From NCBI GenBank assembly GCA_020692205.1, contig JAIMKV010000043.1:1-42240 (forward strand): a stretch of DNA of 42,240 nt, given 5' to 3'. The translations under genes and the position numbers were made by a program. The stretch is from Myxosarcina sp. GA_180221_E-2-1-MAG-40_15. Lineage in GTDB: Bacteria > Cyanobacteriota > Cyanobacteriia > Cyanobacteriales > Xenococcaceae. A model generated the notes under the pieces. The model saw only the letters and a list, made by a program, of their open reading frames with translations. It did not search any database and had not been told where the DNA came from. Positions 26,694 through 35,862 of the stretch are shown here, piece by piece; within the stretch, counting starts at the first letter, position 1, and each line of letters begins with the position of its first letter.

Positions 26694-27611
26694 ATGAAAA
26701 TCGCAATTACAGGGGCAACAGGTTTAGTCGGCAGTCGTTTGGTCGCTCAACTAAATCAACACGGACATCAGATATTAGTTTTTACGCGCAATCCTAATAA
26801 AGCTCAAAGAGTTTTTCCCGCTACTGCTTTCTCTAACTTAGAAATAGTTCAATATATGCCTCAAGAGTCGGGAGACTGGCAACAGCGCGTTTCTGGCTGT
26901 GATGCAGTAATCAATCTGGCAGGTGAACCGATCGCCGAACGTTGGAGTCCTCAACAAAAAGAGGCGATCATGGCAAGCCGCCAGATAGGAACAAGGAAAT
27001 TAGTCGAAGCGATCGCTATGGCAGAATCCAAACCCCAGGTGTTGGTCAGTGGCTCAGCGATCGGCTACTATGGCACTAGTGAAACCGCAGTCTTTGATGA
27101 AACTAGCAATTCGGGTCACGATTTTCTGGCTCAAGTATGCCAAAACTGGGAGCAAGAGGCACAAAAGGTAACCGAATTTGGCGTGCGTTTAGTCATTCTC
27201 CGCATTGGTATTGTGCTGGCTAACGGTGGTGCATTGGGTAAGATGATTGGTCCATTCAAAATGTTTGCAGGAGGCCCTATTGGGAGTGGCAAGCAATGGT
27301 TTTCCTGGATTCACCGCGATGATTTAGTCAATTTAATCTGCCAGGCTGTTGAACAAGATCAGATGTCTGGAGTCTACAACGCTACTGCCCCCAATCCTGT
27401 CCGTATGGGTAAGCTGTGTCAGACTTTAGGAGAAGTAATGAACCGTCCTTCTTGGCTACCCGTTCCCGATTTCGTTTTAGAAATCCTTCTGGGAGATGGA
27501 GCGATCGTGGTCTTAGAAGGGCAGCAGGTATTACCGAAGCAGACTCAGGCTACGGGGTTTAATTACCAATATCCAGAGCTAAAACCAGCCTTGGCTGAGA
27601 TTGTTAGATAG
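26694..27611 (+). CDS. TIGR01777-family NAD(P)-dependent epimerase/oxidoreductase
   Basis: A 305-residue extended short-chain dehydrogenase. The Rossmann motif is KIAITGATGLVGSRLVAQL. Family landmarks are DAVINLAGEPIAERWSPQQK, VLVSGSAIGYYGTSE, FLAQVCQNWEQEA and VLRIGIVLANGGALGKM-like LRIGIVLANGGALGKM. The C terminus has IHRDDLVNLICQAVE and VYNATAPNPVRMG. The YYG segment replaces the classic YxxxK. Its homologues in cyanobacteria are of uncertain function despite a cell-division-inhibitor label in some databases. It is convergent with a methyltransferase gene, with a shared hairpin between them. Confidence 0.88.
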   Translation: MKIAITGATGLVGSRLVAQLNQHGHQILVFTRNPNKAQRVFPATAFSNLEIVQYMPQESGDWQQRVSGCDAVINLAGEPIAERWSPQQKEAIMASRQIGTRKLVEAIAMAESKPQVLVSGSAIGYYGTSETAVFDETSNSGHDFLAQVCQNWEQEAQKVTEFGVRLVILRIGIVLANGGALGKMIGPFKMFAGGPIGSGKQWFSWIHRDDLVNLICQAVEQDQMSGVYNATAPNPVRMGKLCQTLGEVMNRPSWLPVPDFVLEILLGDGAIVVLEGQQVLPKQTQATGFNYQYPELKPALAEIVR

Positions 27612-27632
27612 CGACGAGCGTTTTCGGGGATG

Positions 27633-27647
27633 GGGCTGAATCAGCCC
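27633..27647. terminator. Small hairpin between convergent genes
   Basis: GGGCT-GAATC-AGCCC in the 67-bp gap between the 3' ends of the epimerase (plus) and methyltransferase (minus) genes. The stem is short, and only a few T residues follow on the plus side. A bidirectional terminator is likely by position, not by strength. Confidence 0.4.
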
Positions 27648-27678
27648 TGTTTCCTAATCCGCCCCTGCTGAGATGAAA

Positions 27679-28434
27679 TTAAACAGGTTTACTAAAGACT
27701 AAAAAATGTTGTTCTGGTAAAAACTCTTTGGTTTCCTGCCATTTTAACCCGACTGCCTTTAGTTCTTTTTTGACCTGCTTTTGAGTCATCTTATGTAGAG
27801 GCTTAATCATGATCATCGGGTTTTCCTTACGGTATTCCAACAAGACTACCCTTCCCCCTGGCTTTAAGGCTTGGACTATTCCTGCCATCATTTCTCTAGG
27901 ATACGCAAATTCATGATAGGCATCGACCATTAAAGCTAGATCGATACTTTCTGCGGGTAGATTGGGTTGCTCTTCTGTTCCTAAAACAGTTTCGAGATTA
28001 GAAACGTGTTGCTCTTCTTGCAAAAAATTAATTGCAGCCAACATTTCTGGCTGGATATCTACCGCATAGACCTTGCCTTGGGGAACTTGCTGTGCCATAC
28101 GAAAGCTAAAATAACCTGTTCCCGCTCCAATATCTGCAACCACATCATCGGGTTTAAGGTCTAGTTTCTGCACCGTCAAATCTGGCTTTTCTTCGGCGGC
28201 TCGACTCTCTCGCTCTAACCACATCATTGCCTGGTGTCCCATTACCTGGGCAATTTCTCGATTCATATAGTATTTACCAATACCGTCGGAGTTATGGATT
28301 GCTTTTTCGCGGTAATAAGCAGGATAACTATCTTGAGCTAAAGCAACGGGAGTGTAGGTAAAGTTGGTTAAGATCAAGGCGATCGCTATTATAACTAGAA
28401 CCAGGCCGACTAAATATTTTTGCTTAATTTTCAT
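27679..28434 (-). CDS. Membrane-anchored or exported class I SAM methyltransferase
   Basis: A 251-residue methyltransferase with an N-terminal hydrophobic segment (MKIKQKYLVGLVLVIIAIAL), an anchor or signal, ending near VALAQDS. The SAM site is VVADIGAGTGYFSFRMAQQ, strand 2 is VYAVDIQPEML, then DLALMVDAYHEFAYP and ALKPGGRVVLLEYR. SAM enzymes outside the cytosol would lack cofactor, so cleavage of the signal is an open question. Topology with a cytosolic catalytic domain would need a N-out anchor. The substrate is unknown. Confidence 0.8.
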   Translation of the reverse strand: MKIKQKYLVGLVLVIIAIALILTNFTYTPVALAQDSYPAYYREKAIHNSDGIGKYYMNREIAQVMGHQAMMWLERESRAAEEKPDLTVQKLDLKPDDVVADIGAGTGYFSFRMAQQVPQGKVYAVDIQPEMLAAINFLQEEQHVSNLETVLGTEEQPNLPAESIDLALMVDAYHEFAYPREMMAGIVQALKPGGRVVLLEYRKENPMIMIKPLHKMTQKQVKKELKAVGLKWQETKEFLPEQHFLVFSKPV

Positions 28435-28526
28435 AGTTTATTGGCAAATTCATTCTTAAAGCTGATAATTTTTGCATCGATGATTGCTTATGATTAAGAT
28501 ATAGTTATAAAACTTTAATAATATAC

Positions 28527-29972
28527 ATGATTGCTAACTCCTTTGAGTGGAAGGGCTTTAAGAAATTAATTCAAGCTAAAATTCTATTTGGTAATGAACC
28601 AACCTCAGAATTATTTGCCATCCTTACAGTTTATTTTGTTCAGGGGATACTAGGATTAGCGCGTCTAGCGGTCAGCTTCTTTTTAAAAGACGATTTAGGT
28701 TTAACACCTGCTGAAGTTGCCGCTTTAACTGGTATTACGGCTCTACCTTGGATCATTAAACCATTATTTGGCCTGGTGTCCGATGGACTGCCCATTTTGG
28801 GCTATCGTCGCCGACCATATCTAGTCTTGTCAGGATTACTCGGAACTGCTTCTTGGCTAGCTTTGGCTACTTTGGTCAACGATGCTCTAACAGCAACCCT
28901 GGTTATTCTGTTGACTTCTCTTTCTGTGGCAATTAGTGATGTGATTGTCGATTCTCTAATTGTCGAAAGAGCCAGGGAAGAATCATTGACGCAATCGGGT
29001 TCATTACAATCTTTATCTTGGGGTGCTTCAGCTTTAGGAGGATTATTAACAGCTTACTTTAGTGGGCTATTATTACAGCATCTCAGCAGCAATCAAGTAT
29101 TTATGATTACCGCGACTTTTCCCCTGATTATCTCCGCAGTAGCCTGGGTAATCGCCGAAGACAAGATCGATCAAGACAATGTTGAGGTCAAAGAATCTCC
29201 TGTAAAAGGACAAATTAAGCAATTATGGGTTGCGCTTAAGCAAAAACCAGTATGGTTGCCGATCGCCTTTTTATTCGTTTGGCAAGCGACACCTACAGCT
29301 GATTCCGCTTTCTTTTTCTTCAGCACCAATGAATTAGGATTTGAACCAGAGTTTTTAGGTAGAGTCAGACTAGTGACTAGCTTTGCCTCTTTGGTGGGAA
29401 TTTTCTTATTCCAGCGTTATTTAAAAACCGTTCCTTTTCGGAAAATTCTCGGCTGGAGTACCGTAATTGCCGCAGTTTTGGGAATGACAACCTTGCTTTT
29501 GGTTACCCATACTAATCGTGCCTTAGGTATTGATGATCACTGGTTTAGCTTGGGGGATAGTCTAATTTTAACCGTTGTCGGACAAATCACCTGGATGCCC
29601 GTGCTAGTTTTGTCGGCGCGGCTTTGTCCTAAAGGTGTTGAAGCAACTCTGTTTGCCTTATTAATGTCAATTTGGAATTTATCTGGCTTATTATCTCATG
29701 AGTTTGGTGCGCTATTAACTTCATGGCTGGGGGTTACCGAAAGCAATTTTGAGCGGCTTTGGTTATTAGTGATCATCACCAATCTTTCTACTCTAATTCC
29801 TTTGCCCTTTTTAGGTTGGTTGCCTTCAGGAGATCCCCAAGAAAGCGTCTCTAGCAATAATTTTGCCCCTGGCGAAGCTCCAGTCCATAATTCAGGAGGC
29901 TTAATTGAATCTAATATTACTCCTAATCTAGTTCCTGAATTTGTTGTTAACAGTGGCGACAGCAAAGAATAA
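28527..29972 (+). CDS. Folate/biopterin transporter, BT1 family (MFS)
   Basis: A 481-residue, about 12-span membrane protein. BT1-type signatures are YFVQGILGLARLAVSFFLKD, WIIKPLFGLVSDGLPILGYR and SVAISDVIVDSLIVERAR in the first half. WQATPTADSAFFFFSTNELG and WNLSGLLSHEFGALLT lie in the second. Cyanobacterial homologues transport folates; plant plastid homologues share this origin. The last ~45 residues are polar and Ser/Asn-rich (GDPQESVSSNNFAPGEAPVH), an apparently disordered tail. Divergent from the methyltransferase. Confidence 0.9.
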   Translation: MIANSFEWKGFKKLIQAKILFGNEPTSELFAILTVYFVQGILGLARLAVSFFLKDDLGLTPAEVAALTGITALPWIIKPLFGLVSDGLPILGYRRRPYLVLSGLLGTASWLALATLVNDALTATLVILLTSLSVAISDVIVDSLIVERAREESLTQSGSLQSLSWGASALGGLLTAYFSGLLLQHLSSNQVFMITATFPLIISAVAWVIAEDKIDQDNVEVKESPVKGQIKQLWVALKQKPVWLPIAFLFVWQATPTADSAFFFFSTNELGFEPEFLGRVRLVTSFASLVGIFLFQRYLKTVPFRKILGWSTVIAAVLGMTTLLLVTHTNRALGIDDHWFSLGDSLILTVVGQITWMPVLVLSARLCPKGVEATLFALLMSIWNLSGLLSHEFGALLTSWLGVTESNFERLWLLVIITNLSTLIPLPFLGWLPSGDPQESVSSNNFAPGEAPVHNSGGLIESNITPNLVPEFVVNSGDSKE

Positions 29973-29990
29973 TTTGCTTGGCAATCAGAA

Positions 29991-31880
29991 TTAACCGTTA
30001 CCTGGGAACAGTAAAAAATGATCCACCGAATCTCGGTGTAATAGTTTAGAGATTAAATACCCTTGAGCGCGATCGCATCCTAAATCTTTAAGCAGATTTA
30101 ACTGGTAGTTGTTTTCAATACCTGTAGCTGTAACTAACATTTTCATTTGATGCGCAATGGTAATAATTTGCTTGAGTAACAAAGCAGCAGAATTTTCCTG
30201 TTCTAGGTTGAGATTTGTTTGACCAATATGAGCCATGAGAGAACGATCTATTTTCAACTCATCAAAAGGAAAGCGATGCAAACAGGTTAAAGAAGAATAT
30301 CCTGCGCCAAAGTTGTCTAAACAAAGTCTAACCTGACGTTTTTTGAGCTGCTGTAAAATTTTCTCAGCAGTTTTAGGCTGCTCGATGGTTACAGTTTCAG
30401 CAAGATCAAACTTGAGATGATGTCCTTGGATTTGAGTTTTGCGTAGAACTAAATCGACTTTAGAGATTAAGCTGGGATGAAACAACTGTTTGGCCGATAA
30501 ATTGATACAAATTCCTAAATTCTGTTGATTGTGGTTGGTTTGCCAGTACTTAAGATGATGACAACCCTGTCTGAGAACTAAATTACCGATCGCATTCATT
30601 AATCCCATCTGTTCGGCTAAGACGATAAAATCTTGAGGTAAGACAACACCGTTTTGAGGATGATGCCAGCGAACTAAGGCCTCTAATTCTACTGGTTGTT
30701 GGGTTTTTAAGCAGACAATTGGGAGATAATAATTAACAAACTCTTGGTTGCTAATTGCCTGTTTGAGTTCAATCTCTTGATTTGCTAACTCCATATCTTC
30801 TTGGAGTTGAATATACATTTCTGGCTTAAATATTTGATAGCGATCGCCTGTCTGGTCTTTTGCTTGCTGCATAGCAATATCAGCATCATGAAACAGACGA
30901 TCTAGATCTTGATAATCTTGATTACCAAAGGCAATGCCGATATTAGCGTTGACTAAAATCTGACGGCGTTTGATCACAAAAGGCTGAGTTAATTTAGCTT
31001 GAATTTGTTCAACAATGGCGATCGCTTCATTTTCATCTTGAATATGATCTAAAAAGATGCCAAACTCTTCACCTTCAAGGCGATTTAATAAGGCAGATTC
31101 AGGCAGGCAATTAGCTATGGTTTGAGCAACTGCCATCAATAAGTGATTGCTATCAATATGACTAATGGTGCGTTTAATATGTTTAAAGCGATCGCACTCT
31201 AGCAAAATTAAGGCGAAGTAGTAATTAGGCTGTTGCTTGGCAGTTCTTAACGCTTGTTTGAGACGATTAATTAAAGAATTACGATTACCAAAGCCAGTAA
31301 TCGGATCTTTAGTTGAGGTGTTAATTAATTTGTCTTGAATCTGTTGACGACGATTGATTTCTGACTGAAGCTGCTGCTGGCTTTGTTTTATTCGAGCAAG
31401 ATATTGTTCGTTATCTTGCTTTAGCTGTTTTTTTAGCTGAATAATCTCATTTTGCCTCGATTGCATGGCTATTTGCTGGCGCAGCTTGACCACAACCTCA
31501 TCGATTTTGAAAGGCTTGCTGAGGTAATCTACACCACCAACCTCAAAAGCTTTTTTTTGCGCGATAAAATTATCCGCAGCACCAGTAAAAATCAGAGGTA
31601 TTTCTTGCGTTTGGGAGTCTGCCTTAAGTTCTTGGCATAGTTGAAAACTATCGAAATCCGATAGCTGAACATCTAGAAGAATCATTTCAGCCCAGCCCGA
31701 ACGAGCAATTTTCATTGCCTCTGCACCACTGTTGACACAATGAGCTTGGCAATTCTGCCTTTGGACAATAGCAGCAAGTAACTCTAAATTTTTTAGAGAC
31801 TGGTCAACTAACAGAATATTTACTTGACGATTTATAGCCTGAGTTGTGTTCAAGAAACCAATTAGAAATTTACGGTGCAA
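29991..31880 (-). CDS. REC-GGDEF-EAL protein with degenerate catalytic sites
   Basis: A 629-residue relative of the 6112-8028 regulator. REC keeps phospho-Asp70 (LLDVQLSD), but the acidic pair is VDQ (Gln27). The GGDEF motif is RLEGEEFG (EGEEF at 269-273). The upstream metal and guanine contacts are changed: LLECDRFKHIKRTISH instead of the DLDRFK...ND type. EAL keeps LEALVRWHHP (Glu400), INLSAKQLF and KIDRSL. However, DDFG is DNFG (Asn523) and AEGVE is ATGIE (Thr586). It is probably a c-di-GMP receptor or regulator, not an enzyme. The start is TTG at 31880 with AGGGA ten bases upstream; no ATG precedes REC. Confidence 0.9.
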   Translation of the reverse strand: MHRKFLIGFLNTTQAINRQVNILLVDQSLKNLELLAAIVQRQNCQAHCVNSGAEAMKIARSGWAEMILLDVQLSDFDSFQLCQELKADSQTQEIPLIFTGAADNFIAQKKAFEVGGVDYLSKPFKIDEVVVKLRQQIAMQSRQNEIIQLKKQLKQDNEQYLARIKQSQQQLQSEINRRQQIQDKLINTSTKDPITGFGNRNSLINRLKQALRTAKQQPNYYFALILLECDRFKHIKRTISHIDSNHLLMAVAQTIANCLPESALLNRLEGEEFGIFLDHIQDENEAIAIVEQIQAKLTQPFVIKRRQILVNANIGIAFGNQDYQDLDRLFHDADIAMQQAKDQTGDRYQIFKPEMYIQLQEDMELANQEIELKQAISNQEFVNYYLPIVCLKTQQPVELEALVRWHHPQNGVVLPQDFIVLAEQMGLMNAIGNLVLRQGCHHLKYWQTNHNQQNLGICINLSAKQLFHPSLISKVDLVLRKTQIQGHHLKFDLAETVTIEQPKTAEKILQQLKKRQVRLCLDNFGAGYSSLTCLHRFPFDELKIDRSLMAHIGQTNLNLEQENSAALLLKQIITIAHQMKMLVTATGIENNYQLNLLKDLGCDRAQGYLISKLLHRDSVDHFLLFPGNG

Positions 31881-31930
31881 ATCTATAGTTCCCTAAAATT
31901 ACTCAAAGTTATCGCGGTTCAAAGACAAAT

Positions 31931-33607
31931 TTAATCAATGCCCAAAAGCGATCGCAACCCAGAATTAACCGCTTGCTGTGCCTTAATTAAGGGCTGTTGC
32001 TGATGGAAAAATACCTGGGCGCAATTACGCCCTGGCATTCCTGAAATCGACCCGCCTGGATGAGTTCCTGCTCCTGTAAGATAGAGATTTTTAATCGGGG
32101 TTGTGTAATTAGCTATTTCTGGCAGAGGGCGCAAAAAGATCATCTGATCCAAGGTCATGTCTAAATGATAGTAGTTACCTTTGTATGAGCCTAATCTTGC
32201 TCCTAATTCGGCGGGACTTTCTACCCGACGGGCAATGATCGAATTTTTCAAGTTAGGCGCATATTCTGCCAGCTTGTTAATTACATTATCAGCGGTCTGA
32301 TTTTTTAGCTCATCTGTCCAGCCAGTACCATCTAACCCCGTGCCTGCTTTGTCGGCTATCTGATATGGGGCAAAAAATTCAATCCAAAGGGTGTGCTTGC
32401 CTTCTGGGGCAAGGGTAGGATCTAGGACGCTGGGGATATCAAGATACATTGAGGGATTGGTATCGGGAATTTGACCCATAGTAGCTAAAGAGTGTGCCTG
32501 TTCTACATGAGCTACAGAGTCAGCAATTAATATCGTGCCGATTAAATGTTCATTGTTATCTGCTTCATAGGCAGTAAAGCGGGGTAGTTCAGATAAGGCG
32601 CAGTCAATTTTGAGAATGGTTTCGTTATTATTGGTAATCCGACGGTCAATCTTATCTCTCAGGTTCGGCGCGATTGCCTCAGCAGCAACTAACTGCAAAA
32701 ACAATCTGCGGACATCAATATTGGAAATTACGGCTCTCTCGGCGCGGTATTCTTTGCCTCCGGCTATTCTTACGCCAACGGCGCGATTATCTTCGACAAT
32801 TACTTCTTCAACCATTTGCTCGGTTAAAATCTTGCCACCCTTTGCCGTGACTAATTTAACTAATGCCTGGATTAATGCACCTGTTCCCCCTTGTGGTCGA
32901 GCCATACCTGGGTGGTGGCGCATGGCTAACATCATCAAACCTGCGGTAATGCCTTTTTGGGAAGGAGGTGCGCCAATTTCAGCCGCTAATCGGGCAAGGG
33001 GAGCTTTGACTAATTCAGTATCAAAGTATTCATTGAGTAAGTCTTCTGGAGCAGTAATCATCGTGCGGATAAAGTTTAGTGCCTTATCTTTAGAACCAGC
33101 GATCGCCAAAAGATCGACGAGATTTTTTCCTTTATATCCTTTGGCAATACCTAAAATAGACTGAGGCGGAGCGTTGAAAAATGGCGCGATCGCACTCATT
33201 AATTTTGACCAGTAGGTAATAAACTCAACATATTTATCAGCATCTCGTTCACTATGACGAGCGATCGCTGCTCTTGTCTTGGCTAATGATTGATGAGCCA
33301 GAAAATACTTGCCGTCTGGATGGGGGCAAAATGTATGAGGATCGCAGCTTAAGTATTTTAAACCGTACTTTTGTAGCTGTAGCTCGGCAATAATTGGTCC
33401 AAGAAAAATAAACTCATGATCAATAGCGCAGAGGTTAAACTTAAACCCAGGAGCTTCTTTGGGTATGGCTTCTTCAGTAGTTGCCGCACCACCAGGAACA
33501 GGACGCTTTTCTAGCAGTAAAACGCTATAGCCAGCATTCAATAGATATGCAGCACAGACTAGTCCATTGTGACCAGCACCAATCACGATCGCATCATATG
33601 CTTCCAT
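31931..33607 (-). CDS. crtO: Beta-carotene ketolase, CrtO type (echinenone synthesis)
   Basis: A 558-residue FAD enzyme of the phytoene-desaturase superfamily. The dinucleotide motif is AIVIGAGHNGLVCAAYLLNA, followed by LLLEKRPVPGGAATTEEAIP. CrtO-like features include CAIDHEFIFLGP, GAPPSQKGITAGLMMLAMRH, ARPQGGTGALIQALVKLV, DSVAHVEQAHSLATMGQIPD and the C-terminal LYLTGAGTHPGGSISGMPGR. It oxidises beta-carotene to echinenone, the pigment of the orange carotenoid protein. I see no ocp or frp gene in the window. It starts with ATG. Confidence 0.88.
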   Translation of the reverse strand: MEAYDAIVIGAGHNGLVCAAYLLNAGYSVLLLEKRPVPGGAATTEEAIPKEAPGFKFNLCAIDHEFIFLGPIIAELQLQKYGLKYLSCDPHTFCPHPDGKYFLAHQSLAKTRAAIARHSERDADKYVEFITYWSKLMSAIAPFFNAPPQSILGIAKGYKGKNLVDLLAIAGSKDKALNFIRTMITAPEDLLNEYFDTELVKAPLARLAAEIGAPPSQKGITAGLMMLAMRHHPGMARPQGGTGALIQALVKLVTAKGGKILTEQMVEEVIVEDNRAVGVRIAGGKEYRAERAVISNIDVRRLFLQLVAAEAIAPNLRDKIDRRITNNNETILKIDCALSELPRFTAYEADNNEHLIGTILIADSVAHVEQAHSLATMGQIPDTNPSMYLDIPSVLDPTLAPEGKHTLWIEFFAPYQIADKAGTGLDGTGWTDELKNQTADNVINKLAEYAPNLKNSIIARRVESPAELGARLGSYKGNYYHLDMTLDQMIFLRPLPEIANYTTPIKNLYLTGAGTHPGGSISGMPGRNCAQVFFHQQQPLIKAQQAVNSGLRSLLGID

Positions 33608-33954
33608 TAAATTTATGCTTCCCTGTTATAAAATTAAGCGAGATTCTTCTAAGTTGAGAATAGCAAAATAAGCTACATCGAGTTCAAAAATCTCCATCCA
33701 AGTCCTATTTTTGCGTTTAATAGTAGTTGAAAGTATTAAGAAATATTGGGAATAATTTAATGATTATCAACCAAAAGATGCTGCTTAAAATAAATTTTCC
33801 ATACTTGAAATAGATGCGTTACTGTGTCGTTAAATTAAAAATCATGTTGACGGGGAATATCGTGCCTGCTTCATCAAAGCAATTTACCCTCATTACATGA
33901 CAATTCCTTTGCTATGATGTTGTGTACTCGCAATTTTAATATTTATTTTTCTAT
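33608..33954. other. 347-bp intergenic region between crtO and the STAS gene
   Basis: An AT-rich divergent promoter region. Apart from the candidate extended -10 at 33910-33918, I see no RNA gene, tandem array or strong hairpin. The string TCGTTAAATTAAAAATC here recurs downstream of the STAS gene (near 34413). Confidence 0.6.
33910..33918 (+). promoter_or_regulatory. Extended -10 promoter candidate for the STAS gene
   Basis: TGCTATGAT matches the extended -10 form TGnTATAAT with one change. It is 36 bp before the ATG at 33955. No good -35 is visible, as is usual for extended -10 promoters. Confidence 0.4.
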
Positions 33955-34290
33955 ATGAATTCTGTAGTTCAAATAATTGAACCTGAGGGTATTCTAGACG
34001 GCACTAAAACGGCTGATTTTCAGCACCAGATCGAGCAAAGCATAGAAAGTGGTGTAGACAGCATTTTAGTCGATTTCGGCAACGTCACATTTATGGATAG
34101 CTCAGGGTTGGGGGCTTTAGTTAAAGCTCTTAAAACAGTGAAAGCTGCTAATGTGAACCTCTTTTTATGTTCGATTAATGAACAGATCAAAATGTTGTTT
34201 GAATTAACTAGTATGGATAATTATTTTGCTATTTTAAGCGATCGCCAAGAATTTGAGCAGCAGCTTAACAGTAATCAGTCATTACTATAG
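33955..34290 (+). CDS. STAS-domain anti-sigma factor antagonist-like protein
   Basis: A 111-residue single STAS domain. The signature VDFGNVTFMDSSGLGALVKA places the phosphorylatable serine at 50, as in SpoIIAA and RsbV. The C-terminal half has VNLFLCSINEQIKMLFELT, typical of the family. Such proteins switch partner kinases or sigma regulators by phosphorylation. No anti-sigma kinase or PP2C phosphatase lies nearby, so its partner is encoded elsewhere. Cyanobacterial members are also linked to motility control. Confidence 0.9.
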   Translation: MNSVVQIIEPEGILDGTKTADFQHQIEQSIESGVDSILVDFGNVTFMDSSGLGALVKALKTVKAANVNLFLCSINEQIKMLFELTSMDNYFAILSDRQEFEQQLNSNQSLL

Positions 34291-34538
34291 CTTTTATCTA
34301 GGTAACCTGTCTTGGCAAATTGTTGGCTAGTGTCTGGTTCTCGCTCTCTTCAGGGCGGAGTTCTCGAATCTGGTGTTTGTTTGTCAGTCTCAAACACTAT
34401 GATTTAATTTCATCGTTAAATTAAAAATCTAGCTGAAGCTAGAGTTATTGATAAACAATGCATAGTTAATTTATATAAAGTTATTTTTTATTTGAAATCA
34501 AACAAAGCTCATTACTAAATCAACTAGCGGCAACAAGA

Positions 34539-35789
34539 GTGTTGTATAAAAAATCTAGAATAATTGTTATTGGTGCTGGTTTTGCAGGGCTTAGAGCGAT
34601 TCAAAAGTTGGCTAAAGTAAATGCGGATATTATTTTAATTGATCGCAATAATTATCATACTTTCATACCTTTGCTTTACCAGGTGGCAGCAGGCTTTGTT
34701 CCTCCAGAGACAGTCACCTATCCACTCAGGAAATCTCTGCGTTCAATCGCTAATGCTCGCTTTATCCAAGGAAAAGTGCAAAAAATAGATTTTGCAGCGA
34801 AAGTTGTTCAAACGGAGGTGATGAATCTAAGCTACGACTATCTTGTCCTAGCAACGGGGAGCAGAACTAAATTCTTAGACGTAGATGGTGCAGCTCAGTA
34901 TGCTTTGCCTATGAGGGCATTATCAGATGCAGTTAATATACACGATCGCCTGATCAATAATTTTGAACGAGCGACGATTTGCCAGGATCGAGCCAGAAGA
35001 ATGCAACTTTTAACAATTACTATTATTGGTGGTGGAGCAACAGGAGTCGAATTGGCAGGTTCAATCCAAGAATTAGTTAAAGCTACCTTAGCTAAAAATT
35101 ATCCGACAATTAATTCTCAAGAGGCAAGCGTAATTTTGCTCCACTCTGGTGCAACGTTGTTACAAGATTATCCAGAACATTTGGGTAACTATACTTGTAG
35201 ACAACTTCGTCGTCGTGGTGTCAAGGTGCATTTGCGATCGCGAGTCAGTGAAGTTTTACCAGGAGCAATTAAACTAAATGATGGTCAGCTTTTAGAAACA
35301 GCAGCCATTATTTGGACAGCAGGGGTTGAGGCAAATCATCCTGAGGCAGAAGCTGAATTACCCACCGCTAGCAAAGCTAAAATTCAAGTCGAATCGACTC
35401 TCCAGTTACCCAACTATCCACAGGTGTATGCAGTAGGAGATGTTGCCCTGGTTAAACAAGCTGGGAAACCTCTGTTGGGCATTGCTCCAGAAGCTTTACA
35501 ACAAGGGACAACAGTCGCACAAAATCTAAAAAGACAGTTACGAGGATTGCCGCCTAAACCTTTCAACTATTTTAATAAGGGAAAAGCAGCGATTATTGCC
35601 CGTAACAGCGGTGTTGCTTATCTTTTTGGCAAAATTCCTGTGCAGGGATTTGCTGCTTGGCTGCTATGGTTAGGAATACACCTTTATTACTTGCCAGGTA
35701 TCGCCAATCGTTTGGTTATTTTAGGCAGTTGGCTGCGTGACTATCTCACCAGAGAGCGAAGTATGCAACAGCTATTTAATCATCGGTAG
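34539..35789 (+). CDS. Type II NAD(P)H dehydrogenase (NDH-2-like)
   Basis: A 416-residue flavoprotein. The FAD site is IIVIGAGFAGLRAIQKLA. The NAD(P)H site is ITIIGGGATGVELAGSIQEL. Other family marks are DRNNYHTFIPLLYQVAAG, YDYLVLATGSRTKFL, IIWTAGVEANHP and VYAVGDVALV. The C-terminal region WLLWLGIHLYYLPGIANRLV is hydrophobic and amphipathic, as expected for membrane attachment near quinone. NDH-2 transfers electrons from NAD(P)H to quinone without pumping. It begins with GTG at 34539 (a TTG follows directly); no in-frame ATG fits the FAD motif. DoxX follows 73 bp later. Confidence 0.88.
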   Translation: MLYKKSRIIVIGAGFAGLRAIQKLAKVNADIILIDRNNYHTFIPLLYQVAAGFVPPETVTYPLRKSLRSIANARFIQGKVQKIDFAAKVVQTEVMNLSYDYLVLATGSRTKFLDVDGAAQYALPMRALSDAVNIHDRLINNFERATICQDRARRMQLLTITIIGGGATGVELAGSIQELVKATLAKNYPTINSQEASVILLHSGATLLQDYPEHLGNYTCRQLRRRGVKVHLRSRVSEVLPGAIKLNDGQLLETAAIIWTAGVEANHPEAEAELPTASKAKIQVESTLQLPNYPQVYAVGDVALVKQAGKPLLGIAPEALQQGTTVAQNLKRQLRGLPPKPFNYFNKGKAAIIARNSGVAYLFGKIPVQGFAAWLLWLGIHLYYLPGIANRLVILGSWLRDYLTRERSMQQLFNHR

Positions 35790-35862
35790 GCTGTGATATT
35801 AAATAAGGCAATGCTTATCTTCTACTTTAAATCGTTTTAGTATTTTAAATTAACTACAAATT

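Noticed and set aside
32610..33164. 184-residue plus-strand frame inside crtO
   Set aside because: CrtO is full length with family motifs across this stretch; the opposite frame has no domain and no ribosome binding site that stands out.
34373..34397. Inverted repeat GTGTTTG...CAAACAC after the STAS gene
   Set aside because: Seven-base stem with an 11-base loop and no T-run; too weak to call a terminator.
33828..34430. TCGTTAAATTAAAAATC present on both sides of the STAS gene
   Set aside because: An AT-rich 17-mer in an AT-rich genome; two copies 0.6 kb apart could be a relic duplication, but nothing else repeats around them.
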